A stretch of DNA of 42,207 nucleotides, from positions 1 to 42,207 of the forward strand of contig JAJZZH010000134.1 in assembly GCA_021797675.1 (NCBI GenBank), given 5' to 3'. A program made the translations under genes and the position numbers. The notes under the pieces were generated by a model. It did no database searches and was not told the DNA's origin. It saw nothing but the letters and a program-made list of their open reading frames with translations. This stretch comes from Bacillota bacterium (GTDB taxonomy: Bacteria > Bacillota > Sulfobacillia > Sulfobacillales > Sulfobacillaceae). Shown piece after piece: positions 22,554 to 31,926 of this stretch. Numbering within the stretch: position 1 is the first letter of the stretch; every line of letters starts with the position of its first letter.

Positions 22554-22795
22554 AGGGGTCGTTGACAAAGATGCGTGTGCCTGCTTATCTCCCCGGTTCG
22601 ACCGAATCGTCGACCGCTCGAGGCCACGACGGGCCCGCATCGTTGGTCCGGAGTCGGAGGGCAATCTTGGTCAAGGTCCACACGACCCTGGCAAGCAAGG
22701 CCCCATCAAAGTCCTCCCTAATCTCACAGCGTATAACGTTGAAATTTAGAGTGAACCTTTTCTGTCTGAAGGATCGGCTATCATGCAATTATGCA

Positions 22796-24070
22796 TACAG
22801 ACCCGACCCGGCGACCTACCAAGAAACATGGGTCCCAGATTGGGCATCCTGTCTCACGGTGCGCCTCGTCCGATCGGACGAGCGAGAACGCTGGCGGACG
22901 CTCATGACCCAGCAGCATTATCTCGGATTCCGGGGATCGGTCGGGGAATCGCTCTATGATGTGGCGGAACTGGATCAAGAAAACTGGGTAGCCCTGTTGG
23001 GCTGGGCCGCTGCGGCATGGATGTGCCGAGCCCGGGACCCATGGATTGGCTGGTCGCGCCCGCAACAATGGGAACGTTTACGTTTTGTGGTGAACAATGC
23101 CCGCTTTCTGATCCTCCCCGACGTCCACATCCCGAATCTCGCCTCGAAGGTGCTCGCTCTCAATTGTCGCCGTCTGGCCGACGACTGGGGCACCGTGTAC
23201 GATCATCGGATCGCTTTAGCGGAAACCTTCGTGGACCCGAGCCGATTTGCCGGCACAGCCTATCAGGCTGCGAGGTGGCAATGTCTGGGGCACACGCGGG
23301 GATTTGCGCGACATCAGCACCACTACGTGCGGTAGGCTCGTCCGAAGACGGTGTGGATCCGGCCCTTGGGGCCGGCTAGCCGGGCGAGTTTGATCGCCCC
23401 ATTCGTGTCCTCTCACGTACCAGGAAGTGCGCCGCTGCCTTGAATTGGACGGGTCCCGGTGGGCTCCAAGAGTACTTGGCGCGGGTGGTCGATCCCCGTC
23501 ATCGCCGAGGTGTCCGTCACCGGGTGGACCAGGTGTTGGTGCTGGCGTTGGCCGCCATGTTGGCCGGTCAACGGACGTTTGTCGCAATTGGCGACTGGAT
23601 TCAAGACTTGCGACCGGCGCAACGTGCAGCCTTCGGCTGTCCCCGGTGGGGAGACACGTATAAGGTGCCGAGTGCTTCAACAACTCGATAAATACGCCTT
23701 AGATACCGTGCTGGGCCAGTGGCTCACGGCCGAATCTGTGCAGACCGGGGACGCAGTTGCCATCGATGGGAAGAATGCACGCGGGTCCGGGCATGGAGCC
23801 CGTAAGCGCCCTGTCCATCTCCTTTCGGCATTGGTACATCGCACCGGTCAGATGCTCGGCCAAGTCGACGTGGATATCACAACCAATGAAATCCCGAAAC
23901 TGAAGGACCTCTTGGATCCGCTTGATATCGCAGGTGCAGTCGTCACTACCGATGCGCTCCATACACAGCGCGCAGCGGCGCTGCCCGTCCATGTAAGTAT
24001 CATCAGACTGGCCAAGAGCCTCGCGGCTGAAATCAACTCCAATCACCTGCCCAAACGCCACAGAAAATGA
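22796..24070 (+). pseudogene. DUF4338-ISAs1 fusion transposase, multiply broken
   Basis: The N-terminal part (to 23335) matches the DUF4338/DruA-like domain, with RTLMTQQHYLGFRG, VALLGWAAAAW, RFVVNNARFLILP and LAETFVDPSRFAGTAY. A TAG at 23333 stops it, but the same frame goes on with the typical linker PKTVWIRPLGPAS. A shift near 23440 leads to the ISAs1 N-terminus (VDPRHRRGVRHRVDQVLVLA). A second, deletion-type shift near 23672 leads to the ISAs1 catalytic part (VAIDGKNARGS, TNEIPKL, VVTTDALHTQ), which is cut off at about 23980. The true start is uncertain. The fusion is a known transposase arrangement, so this is a dead element, not a Druantia defence gene. Confidence 0.8.
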
Positions 24071-24307
24071 TAGCGCCCCGCGGTTGTTGAAACCCGAGAC
24101 AACGGCTTTTGGATCATTTGCATAGTAACCGATTCGAGCTAGGATGACTAATAATCGGCGCCTAAACTGAGGCTTACGATGAACCGGGCTGTATCATTGT
24201 TCACCCTTGCCCACTTTGTCGAAGACCCGTGAAACGCCCCGCGGATCTTGTCGAATGGGACCGCAGTAGGTCATAATAAACTGGAACTTTATGAGGAGGT
24301 CCTTTAC

Positions 24308-25456
24308 ATGCCACGAAAACCGCGAGCCGGTGAAGGAATGTGGGGCGGATTGATCATTGACACCAAACCGTTGATGGACAGTTTCGAATATGCCCAATAC
24401 GAAAAGGTCGATCAACAGACCATCTCAGCCAAGATCCTGTTCCGAGCCGGCGTTGGCCGCTATCCCACGACTTGGCTCGAAGCCACGCTGGCCGTGTATC
24501 ATATCCCCAATCGGGGAGTCAAACGCGATAAAATCGCAAGCCTCGACGAGATTGTGCATGACCGCCGTCGACTCGGTCCCGTGCTGGGGAAGTTGAGCCC
24601 TGAGGAGCGGGCCATCTTGTCCCAGGTTTTGGCCGGCGGCGGCTTCGTGAAATACCAGACGGTCTCCCGCAAGTATGGCGACGAGACCGAAGACGGCTAC
24701 TTTTGGAGTTCCGAGCCGCCGACTTCGAACATTGGCCGACTCCGTCTGTGCGGCCTGCTGTTCGTTGGGCGCATGATCATCGGTCAACGTCGCGAGAAGA
24801 TCCTGGTGATTCCATCCGATTTGCGGGACGACCTTACGTCGCTCCTGGAGACCGAAGCCACCCCCGAGCCTTCGGTTGCGCCAGCGAATGAATCGGTCTA
24901 TGAATTGGACGTTGCCCTGTCCGCCATCGAACCTCCCGTTTGGCGCCGCCTGTCGGTTCCCGGCACCATTACGCTCTCCCAGCTTAACCGCGCCATTCAA
25001 AGCGCCATGGGCTGGAACGGCAGCCACTCCTATGAATTCTTGATTGACGATCAGAGCTACGGCGACCCCGATCCGGACCTCGAAACGAAAAGTGCCCGCC
25101 GGGTTCAACTTCACGCGGTGGTCACCCGACCGAAGCGCACATTTCAATACATCTACGACTTGGGCGACTTCTGGGAGCATGAGATCACCGTACGCGCCGT
25201 CCGTCCCATTCAAGCCGGGGAGACGGTGCCCAGTCTGCTGGATGGGGCGCGCGCCTGCCCCCCCGAAGACGTGGGAGGAATTCCTGGATATGAAGACTTT
25301 TTGCGGATTATTGCCGATCCGAACGACCCCGAACATCAAGACACGCTGGAATGGGCAGGCGGCACGTGGGATCCGGAAGATTTCAATCCCGAGGTTCTCC
25401 AACGCCAGCTGATCACGAATGCTCGCCGGGGCCGGTGGATCAAGGTTAACACTTAA
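24308..25456 (+). CDS. PRiA4_ORF3 (plasmid pRiA4b ORF-3-like) domain protein
   Basis: This is about 382 residues. The C-terminal half (from about residue 197) is a PRiA4_ORF3 domain: YELDVALSAIEPPVWRRLSV, MGWNGSHSYEF, YIYDLGDFWEHEI, PPEDVGGIPGYEDFL and WAGGTWDPEDFN. The N-terminal 190 residues have no recognised domain and include a possible winged-helix segment (RLRLCGLLFVGRMIIGQRR). The start at 24308 is chosen because GAGGAGG lies 8 bases upstream. Domain members occur on plasmids and in mobile elements with unknown function. Together with its mobile neighbours, this suggests accessory cargo. It is intact. Confidence 0.82.
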   Translation: MPRKPRAGEGMWGGLIIDTKPLMDSFEYAQYEKVDQQTISAKILFRAGVGRYPTTWLEATLAVYHIPNRGVKRDKIASLDEIVHDRRRLGPVLGKLSPEERAILSQVLAGGGFVKYQTVSRKYGDETEDGYFWSSEPPTSNIGRLRLCGLLFVGRMIIGQRREKILVIPSDLRDDLTSLLETEATPEPSVAPANESVYELDVALSAIEPPVWRRLSVPGTITLSQLNRAIQSAMGWNGSHSYEFLIDDQSYGDPDPDLETKSARRVQLHAVVTRPKRTFQYIYDLGDFWEHEITVRAVRPIQAGETVPSLLDGARACPPEDVGGIPGYEDFLRIIADPNDPEHQDTLEWAGGTWDPEDFNPEVLQRQLITNARRGRWIKVNT

Positions 25457-26688
25457 TCCCACACGGATGGGGTTACCGAGGCTCCCCGAGGGGCTGGAGA
25501 TGAAATGCCTCCAGCCTACTCGGGTCATTGAGGTAGACGCCGAGTCAGTACTTGGGATTTCGAGGATGACCCCGGGGGGTTACGGGGCATGCTACACTCC
25601 CCGTCCGGTTTCCCATTCGGATAAGCCGATGATGGGCCATTCCCATGTTGAACCCCCTGTCGTGCTACGGGCAGGTTTCAGATCAACCCGCGCAACGCCG
25701 GGCGGCGTTGCTTACAGGCGCACCCCTAACGCATCCAGGAACCGGAAGCATTCCACCGTAGCAGCATCCGGCGCGGTGTTCTCTCGCAGGAACCGTTTCC
25801 GAATGCTCGTCTCCGAACCCTACGTACATCTCTCGAGGACGCGATACATTTTACGTCTTCCACGATTGCGGGAGACAACCGCCAACGTATCCAATTGTCA
25901 AAGAGCGAACATGCGTGTTTTAGCAAACGATTTACCTGACGGCAACGCCTTATATCTCCGCCCTGAACGGCGGGGTTTGCGGCGCACCCTGATAAACTGC
26001 CTTCCTTCGCCATGTGGCAGGCTTTCCCCATCGCGCACTGCTACGAGAACTCCGTGGCCGTGCCGATCAGCCCCGTGGGGCACCCCTCCATATTGACCCG
26101 GAGGTTGCCCACGAAGCCATCCACGCGCTGAATACCATGCTTGGTCGTTGTCGTGTTTGCCATCGCCAAATGCCGGGGGATTTTTGCAAACTACATCCCC
26201 GGATAAGTCAGGCATGGAATCAGGGGAGGAAGGGAAACGACCATCCTGAGGTTATTTTCGACCGCCACGACCCATCTCATCGGCAATAGTCCTCGTGATT
26301 TCAGGGCCCGAACCCCACCACCTGACTTAACCGATCATGGATGTCTTGCAATACCTAACCAGGGTTCATAGAGGACAGCCCAGACCAGGGCCGCGAGGGT
26401 TGCTGCCAGAGCCGAAGCTGACCCGGGTTGGTGAAAAACCCGGTCATCGATCCCAGGGAAATCATCCGAATCCTCCTCTTGCCGCCAAGCTGGCGTCTTT
26501 TCACTGCGTCGCGTCAACCAAAGTGGGGATGACTCAGGAGTCAGCCGTCTTGCATGGTCTGATGGCGCGCACGCATCAGACCGTGTGCTGCCTGCACCGC
26601 ATCGCTTCCGTAGCACAATGGCCATGCCGCTTCCCTCGACCGATGGTACTCCAAGGCTCCAATGTGCCGAATGCCAAAAATGGTGGTC
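25457..26688. other. Gene-poor region with hairpins, probable degraded mobile DNA
   Basis: This stretch is about 1.2 kb. Around 25470-25680 there are many short inverted repeats, such as CTGGAG/CTCCAG and paired GGGG/CCCC runs, as in a structured RNA. At about 25940-25990 lies a sequence resembling IS200/IS605 right ends. An open frame at 26014-26289 has a zinc-ribbon-like CRVCH...CKLH but no match I can name. On the minus strand GAGGAGG precedes a 36-residue frame near 26460. None is firm enough to call a gene. Confidence 0.4.
25956..25975 (+). repeat. IS200/IS605-like end hairpin
   Basis: CTCCGCCCTGAACGGCGGGG folds into a 7-bp stem, followed by TTTGCGGCGCACC. This arrangement is often seen at the right end of IS200/IS605 or IS607 elements, where TnpB guide RNAs end. 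No TnpB or TnpA(Y1) gene is found beside it. Confidence 0.35.
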
Positions 26689-27339
26689 TTATTCCGCAAC
26701 GTCTTCCTGGGCGAAGGTGGCCATGGCCTGAAGCAAGGTCGCCGCGATCTTTTTCGCGCCGCGTTTGCCGTAAATGCGGGACGACAACGATGTCGTGAGG
26801 GCAATCAATTCTTCAACGCATTCCTGCTGATCGGCCTTTGCCGTTTGCTCCGTCACGACCACACGCGCGCCGAAGGCATGTAAAAAGGTTTCGAGATACC
26901 CCAAACCCAACCGGGCTAAGCGGTCCCGATCCTCGACCACCACGATGCCCGCTTGATGCTGTTGCACCCGATCCAACAGTTGCTGCAGCCCTCGGCGTTT
27001 TTCATCGAGCCCGCTGGCGACATCGGTCAGGGCTGCCACGACCGTCCATCGCTGCGCGGCCGCAAATGCCGTCAAGCGCCCGAGCTGTCGATCTAGGTTA
27101 CCCGCATCCTGTGCTTGTTGTGTAGAGACCCGGGCATAGAGGATACACCGCGTCTCCAGCGCAGGGCTCTGGACCTCCTCGTGCATCAGGGCGTGTAAGT
27201 CCGCCACCCGATAGCGGCGATGATTGGTCACCGTGCGTACGGGAATCAATCGCCCTTCCCGTTCCCACTTCCGTAGCCCGTCGATGCTCATTCCAAGCAT
27301 CTTGGCCGCCTTGCCAATACTCACAAACTGTTCGTCCAT
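26689..27339 (-). CDS. IS607 family serine recombinase (TnpA)
   Basis: This is about 216 residues. The N-terminal MerR-like helix-turn-helix (SIGKAAKMLGMSIDGLRKWE, then EGRLIPVRT) is followed by a serine resolvase catalytic domain (CILYARVSTQQAQDAGNLDRQ, with Ser in ARVST as nucleophile, and DRLARLGLGYLE). It catalyses transposition of IS607 elements. The start at 27339 (MDEQF) is chosen by family length; the frame is open to 27360 and neither start has a clear RBS. The usual downstream tnpB is absent, so this is an orphan or truncated element. Confidence 0.88.
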   Translation of the reverse strand: MDEQFVSIGKAAKMLGMSIDGLRKWEREGRLIPVRTVTNHRRYRVADLHALMHEEVQSPALETRCILYARVSTQQAQDAGNLDRQLGRLTAFAAAQRWTVVAALTDVASGLDEKRRGLQQLLDRVQQHQAGIVVVEDRDRLARLGLGYLETFLHAFGARVVVTEQTAKADQQECVEELIALTTSLSSRIYGKRGAKKIAATLLQAMATFAQEDVAE

Positions 27340-27684
27340 TGGTCTATCACCCAGAACCATTCTATAACATTATCCAGGAGAATCATATGCTTATGGCAAG
27401 CCTTTCACCCCTTGCCCCTGGGGTCCATGCCCACGACCCGCGTCTATCCTAACCCGGCGACGTAGCTCTACCGAACGATCGCCACACCCACGTCGCAGGC
27501 CGCGCTCAGAAGCTTCTTGTCTTGGGGTGGCCAGCGGCATGCCGCGCGCAAGGCCAGAGCGAGGTAATCGGTATCCCCGGGCGGTCAGGCTGGTGGCGCG
27601 GCTCCACAATCGTAGCGTCTCAGCGCGGTTGGGCCAGGCGCCTTCACCTACCGTGATGGGCTGTCGCCCATCGTATCGAGAAAT
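27340..27684. other. Intergenic, no supported gene
   Basis: A minus-strand frame at 27391-27609 lacks any recognisable feature. This stretch separates the accessory island from the mannan locus. Confidence 0.45.
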
Positions 27685-28809
27685 TCATGCATTAGCGTCG
27701 CCAACCAGCGACCGGGTGGTAATCCCTTCGACCAGCCTGACCGGAATGGCGATCTGGACAGCTTCCGTTTCCCGGTTGGCGATCTGAGCGACCAAAAGCT
27801 GGACCGCGGTCAGGCCCATGGCCCACTCGTCTTGGCGCATATGGGTCAACTGGGCGGACGCATCGATCGGCCAGGGTCCATCGAACGTGACCACCGACAC
27901 CGCCTCCGGGCAAGCGATGCCCAGCGCTCGCAATGCCTTCAGGGTGTCGAGGCCGATGCGGTACTCGGCCGCCAGCACCGCCGAGGTCTCCGGGTGACTT
28001 TGCAGAAACCTTACAATCCCGTCGTACCGTTGTTGTTCAGCCTGGGCCTCCTCTTCCAGGTGTTCGGAGGGCAGGTCGTCCACGACCCATTTTGGATTCA
28101 ACGCGATGCCCGCCTCCCGGATGGCTCGCTCATAGCCCGCATACCGGCTCTCCAAGGTCTCGGTATTCGCCATCGGCGGCGTCAAAAAGGCAATCTGGCG
28201 GTGGCCCGCATCGAGCAGAAACCGCGTGGCTTCAAAGCCCGCCTGCTCGTTTTCCGAGCCCACCGCAGAAACCCGGATGCGCGCCAGCGGTTTGTCGACC
28301 AGCACCAGCGGCACGCCGTCCAAATGCAGACGTAAAATCCCCGCGTTATGGTACTCGCCATTGACCGGAAAGATCACGAAGCCGACGGCACCCCGCCGGC
28401 TAAAGCGTTCGATTTCCTCAGATTCCGCCGCTTGGCTGCCGTGGGAGAGTCCCAACATCATGTCAAACCCCGCCTTGCGCAGACCATAGTGCAAGCTGGC
28501 CAAGAGGCGCACACCGTAGCTCGGGGAGAGCTCGGGCATCACGACCGCCACCAGGCCGGATTCTCCGCCCTCGGCGGCGACCGCAGGTTCCTCGCGGACA
28601 TAGCTGCCGAGACCCGGTCGCCGCACGATATATCCGTCATGAGCCAATTGATCCAGGGCGCGCTTGGACGTTATCCGGCTGACCCCGAATCGCTGAGCAA
28701 TTTCCGTTTCCGATCCCAGGCGATCTCCCGCCCCGATTTCCCCGTCTTGAATCGCCCGCAAGATGTCTTGATAGATCTTTTCATAGAGCGTCTCTTTTTC
28801 ACGAGCCAT
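27685..28809 (-). CDS. GntR-LacI hybrid regulator of the mannan cluster
   Basis: This 374-residue repressor joins an N-terminal GntR winged helix (YQDILRAIQDGEIGAGDRLG, then SETEIAQRFGVSRITSKRAL; about residues 1-75) to a LacI-type periplasmic-binding sensor domain (from about 84). This is the AraR-type architecture known for sugar regulators. GGAGGAATATC precedes the ATG. It lies downstream of the GH125 gene by 30 bases, so it is probably the last gene of the operon and self-regulated, with a manno-oligosaccharide as the likely effector (inference). I could not pick out its operator with confidence. Confidence 0.88.
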   Translation of the reverse strand: MAREKETLYEKIYQDILRAIQDGEIGAGDRLGSETEIAQRFGVSRITSKRALDQLAHDGYIVRRPGLGSYVREEPAVAAEGGESGLVAVVMPELSPSYGVRLLASLHYGLRKAGFDMMLGLSHGSQAAESEEIERFSRRGAVGFVIFPVNGEYHNAGILRLHLDGVPLVLVDKPLARIRVSAVGSENEQAGFEATRFLLDAGHRQIAFLTPPMANTETLESRYAGYERAIREAGIALNPKWVVDDLPSEHLEEEAQAEQQRYDGIVRFLQSHPETSAVLAAEYRIGLDTLKALRALGIACPEAVSVVTFDGPWPIDASAQLTHMRQDEWAMGLTAVQLLVAQIANRETEAVQIAIPVRLVEGITTRSLVGDANA

Positions 28810-28839
28810 GATATTCCTCCGCGCGGCCGCGCCTCGGGC

Positions 28840-30201
28840 TCACCTAAACGAAACGTGAGCCTGCGACTCGCCGTCCTCTGAATTCCAGTTTACCGGCACC
28901 AAAGCGGGCCGGGCGACGGGCGCATATCCCAAGAGTCTCAGCACGAGTTCAGCAAACATCGAGTTGGCCCAAGCGAACCAGGGACGCGTAAACTCCTCCG
29001 GGCGGTCAACATGAACGCTTTCGTGCATTAATCCCGTTCCTCCGTCGGCGGCCGCCAAGCGCCGCACGTATTCCCACCCTCGCCGAGGCGAGGGATCGGT
29101 CAGGCCTTGCATGATGACGGCCAAGGGCCACGCGTTGGGCGCGGGGGTGTGGGGGCTGCCTACGCCGGACAACGTACTTCCCTGAAAATAATAGGGATTG
29201 TCGCGGCTGAGGACAAATCGCCGCGTGTTCTGATAGAGGGGGTGCTCCACGGGACAAAAGCCTAGAAAGGGCAGGGAAAGCAAGCTCGGAATGTTAGCAT
29301 CGTCCATCATCAGCATATGGCCCAGGCCGTCGACCTCATAGGCCCAAATCCTTCCGTAGGGGGGTTCGACGGTGCTGGCATAGCGGACAATGCCATCCAA
29401 GATCTCGCGCTTGAGCGTCTCCGCCCGTTCCGTGATGCCGCCGTCGTGCCATACCGCCCGTCCCCAGTCGGCCACCATATCCAGGCAAACCGCGAGAAAC
29501 ATTTCCGCCGGGACTAAATAGGGATAGACGGTGGCGTCGTCGCTGGGACGAAATCCCGACCAAACCAAACCGGTCGGCCAATGCTCCGGGCCCTGCCCGT
29601 CGCGCGTCAGGGTGTCACTCGCGGGGGCCTCAAACCGTTGAAACCGGTAGCGACTGTTCCGGGGGTGGTCCATTTCATCCCCCAACACCTGTAAGATGCG
29701 CTCGATGGCGGCCTTGGGGAGGTCCTTCAAGATGCCGGTGTCGCCGCTGGCTTCCACATACATCCACCATAATCGGATCGGATGCGCCAGGGAATCGATT
29801 TCAAACTTGCGTTCATAGACCCAGGGACCCATTTCCGTCGCGTCCGCGGGAAACCCGTGCTCTCCGGTTGGGCCGCGGTTGAAAGCGTTGGCATAGGGAT
29901 CCTCCAAAATGTAGCGCGCCTGGCGCAGCACGATTCCCCGCACCAGCGCACGCAAAAAGGGATCGTCGTGAACAAATCGCACATAGGGTTCAACTTGCGC
30001 CGACGAATCGCGCAGCCACATGGCCGGAATGTCGCCCGTGACCACGTAAGGCAGCTCGCCGGTCTCCCACCGCACGGTCGTCTCCAGCGTATTGAGCAGG
30101 CATCGACCCGCCATGGCGGCTAGGTATTGGTCGTCAATGTCCTGACGAAAATGATCCACGACTCGCGCGAGCGTGCGGTTTTCGGTCCAGGCTGTGGTCA
30201 T
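28840..30201 (-). CDS. GH125 exo-alpha-1,6-mannosidase
   Basis: This is a 453-residue cytoplasmic, metal-independent enzyme that removes terminal alpha-1,6-mannose with inversion. The family is recognised from GDIPAMWLRDSSAQV (about 56-70), WSGFRPSDDATVYPYLVP and RPWFAWANSMFAEL. By comparison with the characterised Streptococcus enzyme, Asp221 or Asp222 should be the acid and Glu394 the base. There is no signal peptide. The RBS GAAGGGAAG precedes the ATG. It lies between the binding-protein gene and the regulator and should act on imported manno-oligosaccharides. Confidence 0.9.
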   Translation of the reverse strand: MTTAWTENRTLARVVDHFRQDIDDQYLAAMAGRCLLNTLETTVRWETGELPYVVTGDIPAMWLRDSSAQVEPYVRFVHDDPFLRALVRGIVLRQARYILEDPYANAFNRGPTGEHGFPADATEMGPWVYERKFEIDSLAHPIRLWWMYVEASGDTGILKDLPKAAIERILQVLGDEMDHPRNSRYRFQRFEAPASDTLTRDGQGPEHWPTGLVWSGFRPSDDATVYPYLVPAEMFLAVCLDMVADWGRAVWHDGGITERAETLKREILDGIVRYASTVEPPYGRIWAYEVDGLGHMLMMDDANIPSLLSLPFLGFCPVEHPLYQNTRRFVLSRDNPYYFQGSTLSGVGSPHTPAPNAWPLAVIMQGLTDPSPRRGWEYVRRLAAADGGTGLMHESVHVDRPEEFTRPWFAWANSMFAELVLRLLGYAPVARPALVPVNWNSEDGESQAHVSFR

Positions 30202-30301
30202 GGGACTTCCCTTCGCTGATAGGTGTCATCTGGTCTTCGCGTTCAAGCCTAGCATAACGCTGAAATCAAGAAGAGGAAAATCGGTTCCGGCGTCCCACCT
30301 T

Positions 30302-30323
30302 CGGCCCGGCGATGGCCGGGCCG
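30302..30323 (-). repeat. Intercistronic GC hairpin, binding protein to GH125
   Basis: This is a 9-bp perfect stem CGGCCCGGC / GCCGGGCCG with a GATG loop, 55 bases after the binding-protein stop. There is no T-run, so it is more likely an mRNA stabiliser or attenuator than a full terminator. Confidence 0.6.
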
Positions 30324-30377
30324 CGTGGACGCATTACCATCGGGGCCCGCATGCAGCCCCGGTCCCTCGTCGGAGCC

Positions 30378-31697
30378 CTAGGGCACCGACGTCTTGATGG
30401 CTTGGTTAATTTGAAACACCATGTGCGCAACACCCTTATAGGTAAGAACTTTGCCCATCAGGATATTGTTCCAGTCGGCGGTGATGACGTTGGTGGCATT
30501 GCCTGCCCACGGAGCCAAGAACTTGATCGGGATCTTGTACGGTGCCGTGAGTTCGTACTTGACCGAGTTGGCCACCGAGGCTTCGCCGTCCTTCTTCAGG
30601 GCATTGAAGTAGTAGCGGGCTCCCGGCACATAGGCGGGCGCGGCCACTGGGTGCTGATAGAGCATCTTGCCGAGGCCTATCGTATCGAGATACGACATGA
30701 CCAGCCAGACCGCCTGGGGATCTTTGATATACGTGGGCGCCGCGATACCCACGGCGTCATAGGGCTCCACTTGCTTCTTGATAATCGGCGAAGGGGCCCA
30801 ACCCCACTTGAACTTGGGATGGTTTTGCAAGATGGAGACGGTTAGCCACTGGCCGCCACCCATCATAGGCACCTTGCCCGTGGAAAACACGGCCGTGGAA
30901 TTCGACACGGTGTAGGCCGGAGGCGTAATCGATCCGTACTTAATCGCTCGCACCCACTGCTGGGTCCCTAGGACAAACTGCTTGGCGGCGGTAACTTTGG
31001 TGGGGTTGGCAATCCGATTTTCAAACGGTACGCCGCCCGCCGAAAATGCGTATTGGCCCATCCACCACGGTGAGTTGGCCGGGGTGATAACCCCGTAGCG
31101 GGTGACCTTGCCTCCGCTCTTTTGCGTCAGCACCCGGGCGTCGTGAAAGAACTGCGCCCATGTCCAGCCCGCCTTCGGCAACGCCAGGTGCGCCGCCTTA
31201 AACAGGTTGGCGTTGAAGTAGTAGCCGTACGTGTTCATGAAGGTGGGCAGCCCGTACAGCTGACCTTTGACCCGCCAGTTCACCACCGAATCGGGGGCGA
31301 ACTTCTTGAGGTTGAACCAAGGCACGCCAGGCTTCTTGGCAAATTTCGTCCAGTTATACAGCAGCTTCTGCGCGCCCCAGTCTTGCTCGTGTTCGTTCCC
31401 CGACCAGAATAGATCAGGCAGGTTGTGGGCGGTAAACATCGTGTCCAGTTTTTGATAGTAGTCACTGGAAGGCGTGGGCACGTTGACCACGTGAATCCAG
31501 GGATACTTCTTTTCCAGCGGCTTCATCGCGTTCAAGATTAGTTGGTTGGTGCTGGCGCTCTGCCAGGTCATCAGGGTCACCGTCACCGGTTTGTGACCTG
31601 CAATCAACCGAGGATGCGCCGACACCGATCCCATCAAACCCATGATCAAGGTGGTGGCCGTAACAACCCCGACCGAAGCCTTGCCATATCCTTTCAT
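30378..31697 (-). CDS. Extracellular sugar-binding protein of the mannan importer
   Basis: This is a 439-residue CUT1-type binding protein. A signal peptide (about 1-27: VVTATTLIMGLMGSVSA) leads to a mature domain with TVTLMTWQSA, LPDLFWSGNEHE and GLPTFMNTYGYYFN. As with the other binding protein here, no lipobox cysteine is present. AAAGGAGG lies before the ATG. It should bind oligosaccharides made by the GH76 enzyme and pass them to the two permeases upstream in the operon. Confidence 0.9.
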   Translation of the reverse strand: MKGYGKASVGVVTATTLIMGLMGSVSAHPRLIAGHKPVTVTLMTWQSASTNQLILNAMKPLEKKYPWIHVVNVPTPSSDYYQKLDTMFTAHNLPDLFWSGNEHEQDWGAQKLLYNWTKFAKKPGVPWFNLKKFAPDSVVNWRVKGQLYGLPTFMNTYGYYFNANLFKAAHLALPKAGWTWAQFFHDARVLTQKSGGKVTRYGVITPANSPWWMGQYAFSAGGVPFENRIANPTKVTAAKQFVLGTQQWVRAIKYGSITPPAYTVSNSTAVFSTGKVPMMGGGQWLTVSILQNHPKFKWGWAPSPIIKKQVEPYDAVGIAAPTYIKDPQAVWLVMSYLDTIGLGKMLYQHPVAAPAYVPGARYYFNALKKDGEASVANSVKYELTAPYKIPIKFLAPWAGNATNVITADWNNILMGKVLTYKGVAHMVFQINQAIKTSVP

Positions 31698-31926
31698 CGT
31701 CGTTCCTCCTTTGAATTTTCCACGCCGAACGGGCGGTTTTGCCTCATCTCAGCGTCCTCTCATCAAGATCAAGACGGCAAGCTTACCATGCATGAAAGAA
31801 AAACACGATGCCAATCGATGCCTCGATTCCCTTCCTTGCGAAACCGTCTGCCTAATTTGCGCCTGCCGGCAGAGCGGCCAAGGCGATCAGTCGGTTTCTC
31901 GCATCCCCCCTTTCACGCGGCGCCAC

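Noticed and set aside
22796-23335. Druantia (DruA) anti-phage gene
   Set aside because: The DUF4338 domain continues into an ISAs1 transposase with the usual linker, and no other Druantia genes are present.
25470-25690. HEARO/omega RNA with IscB
   Set aside because: No IscB or TnpB frame follows; kept only as a possible structured RNA in the findings.
26014-26289. 91-residue frame with CRVCH...CKLH
   Set aside because: A single zinc-ribbon-like motif without domain context or ribosome site is not enough to call a gene.
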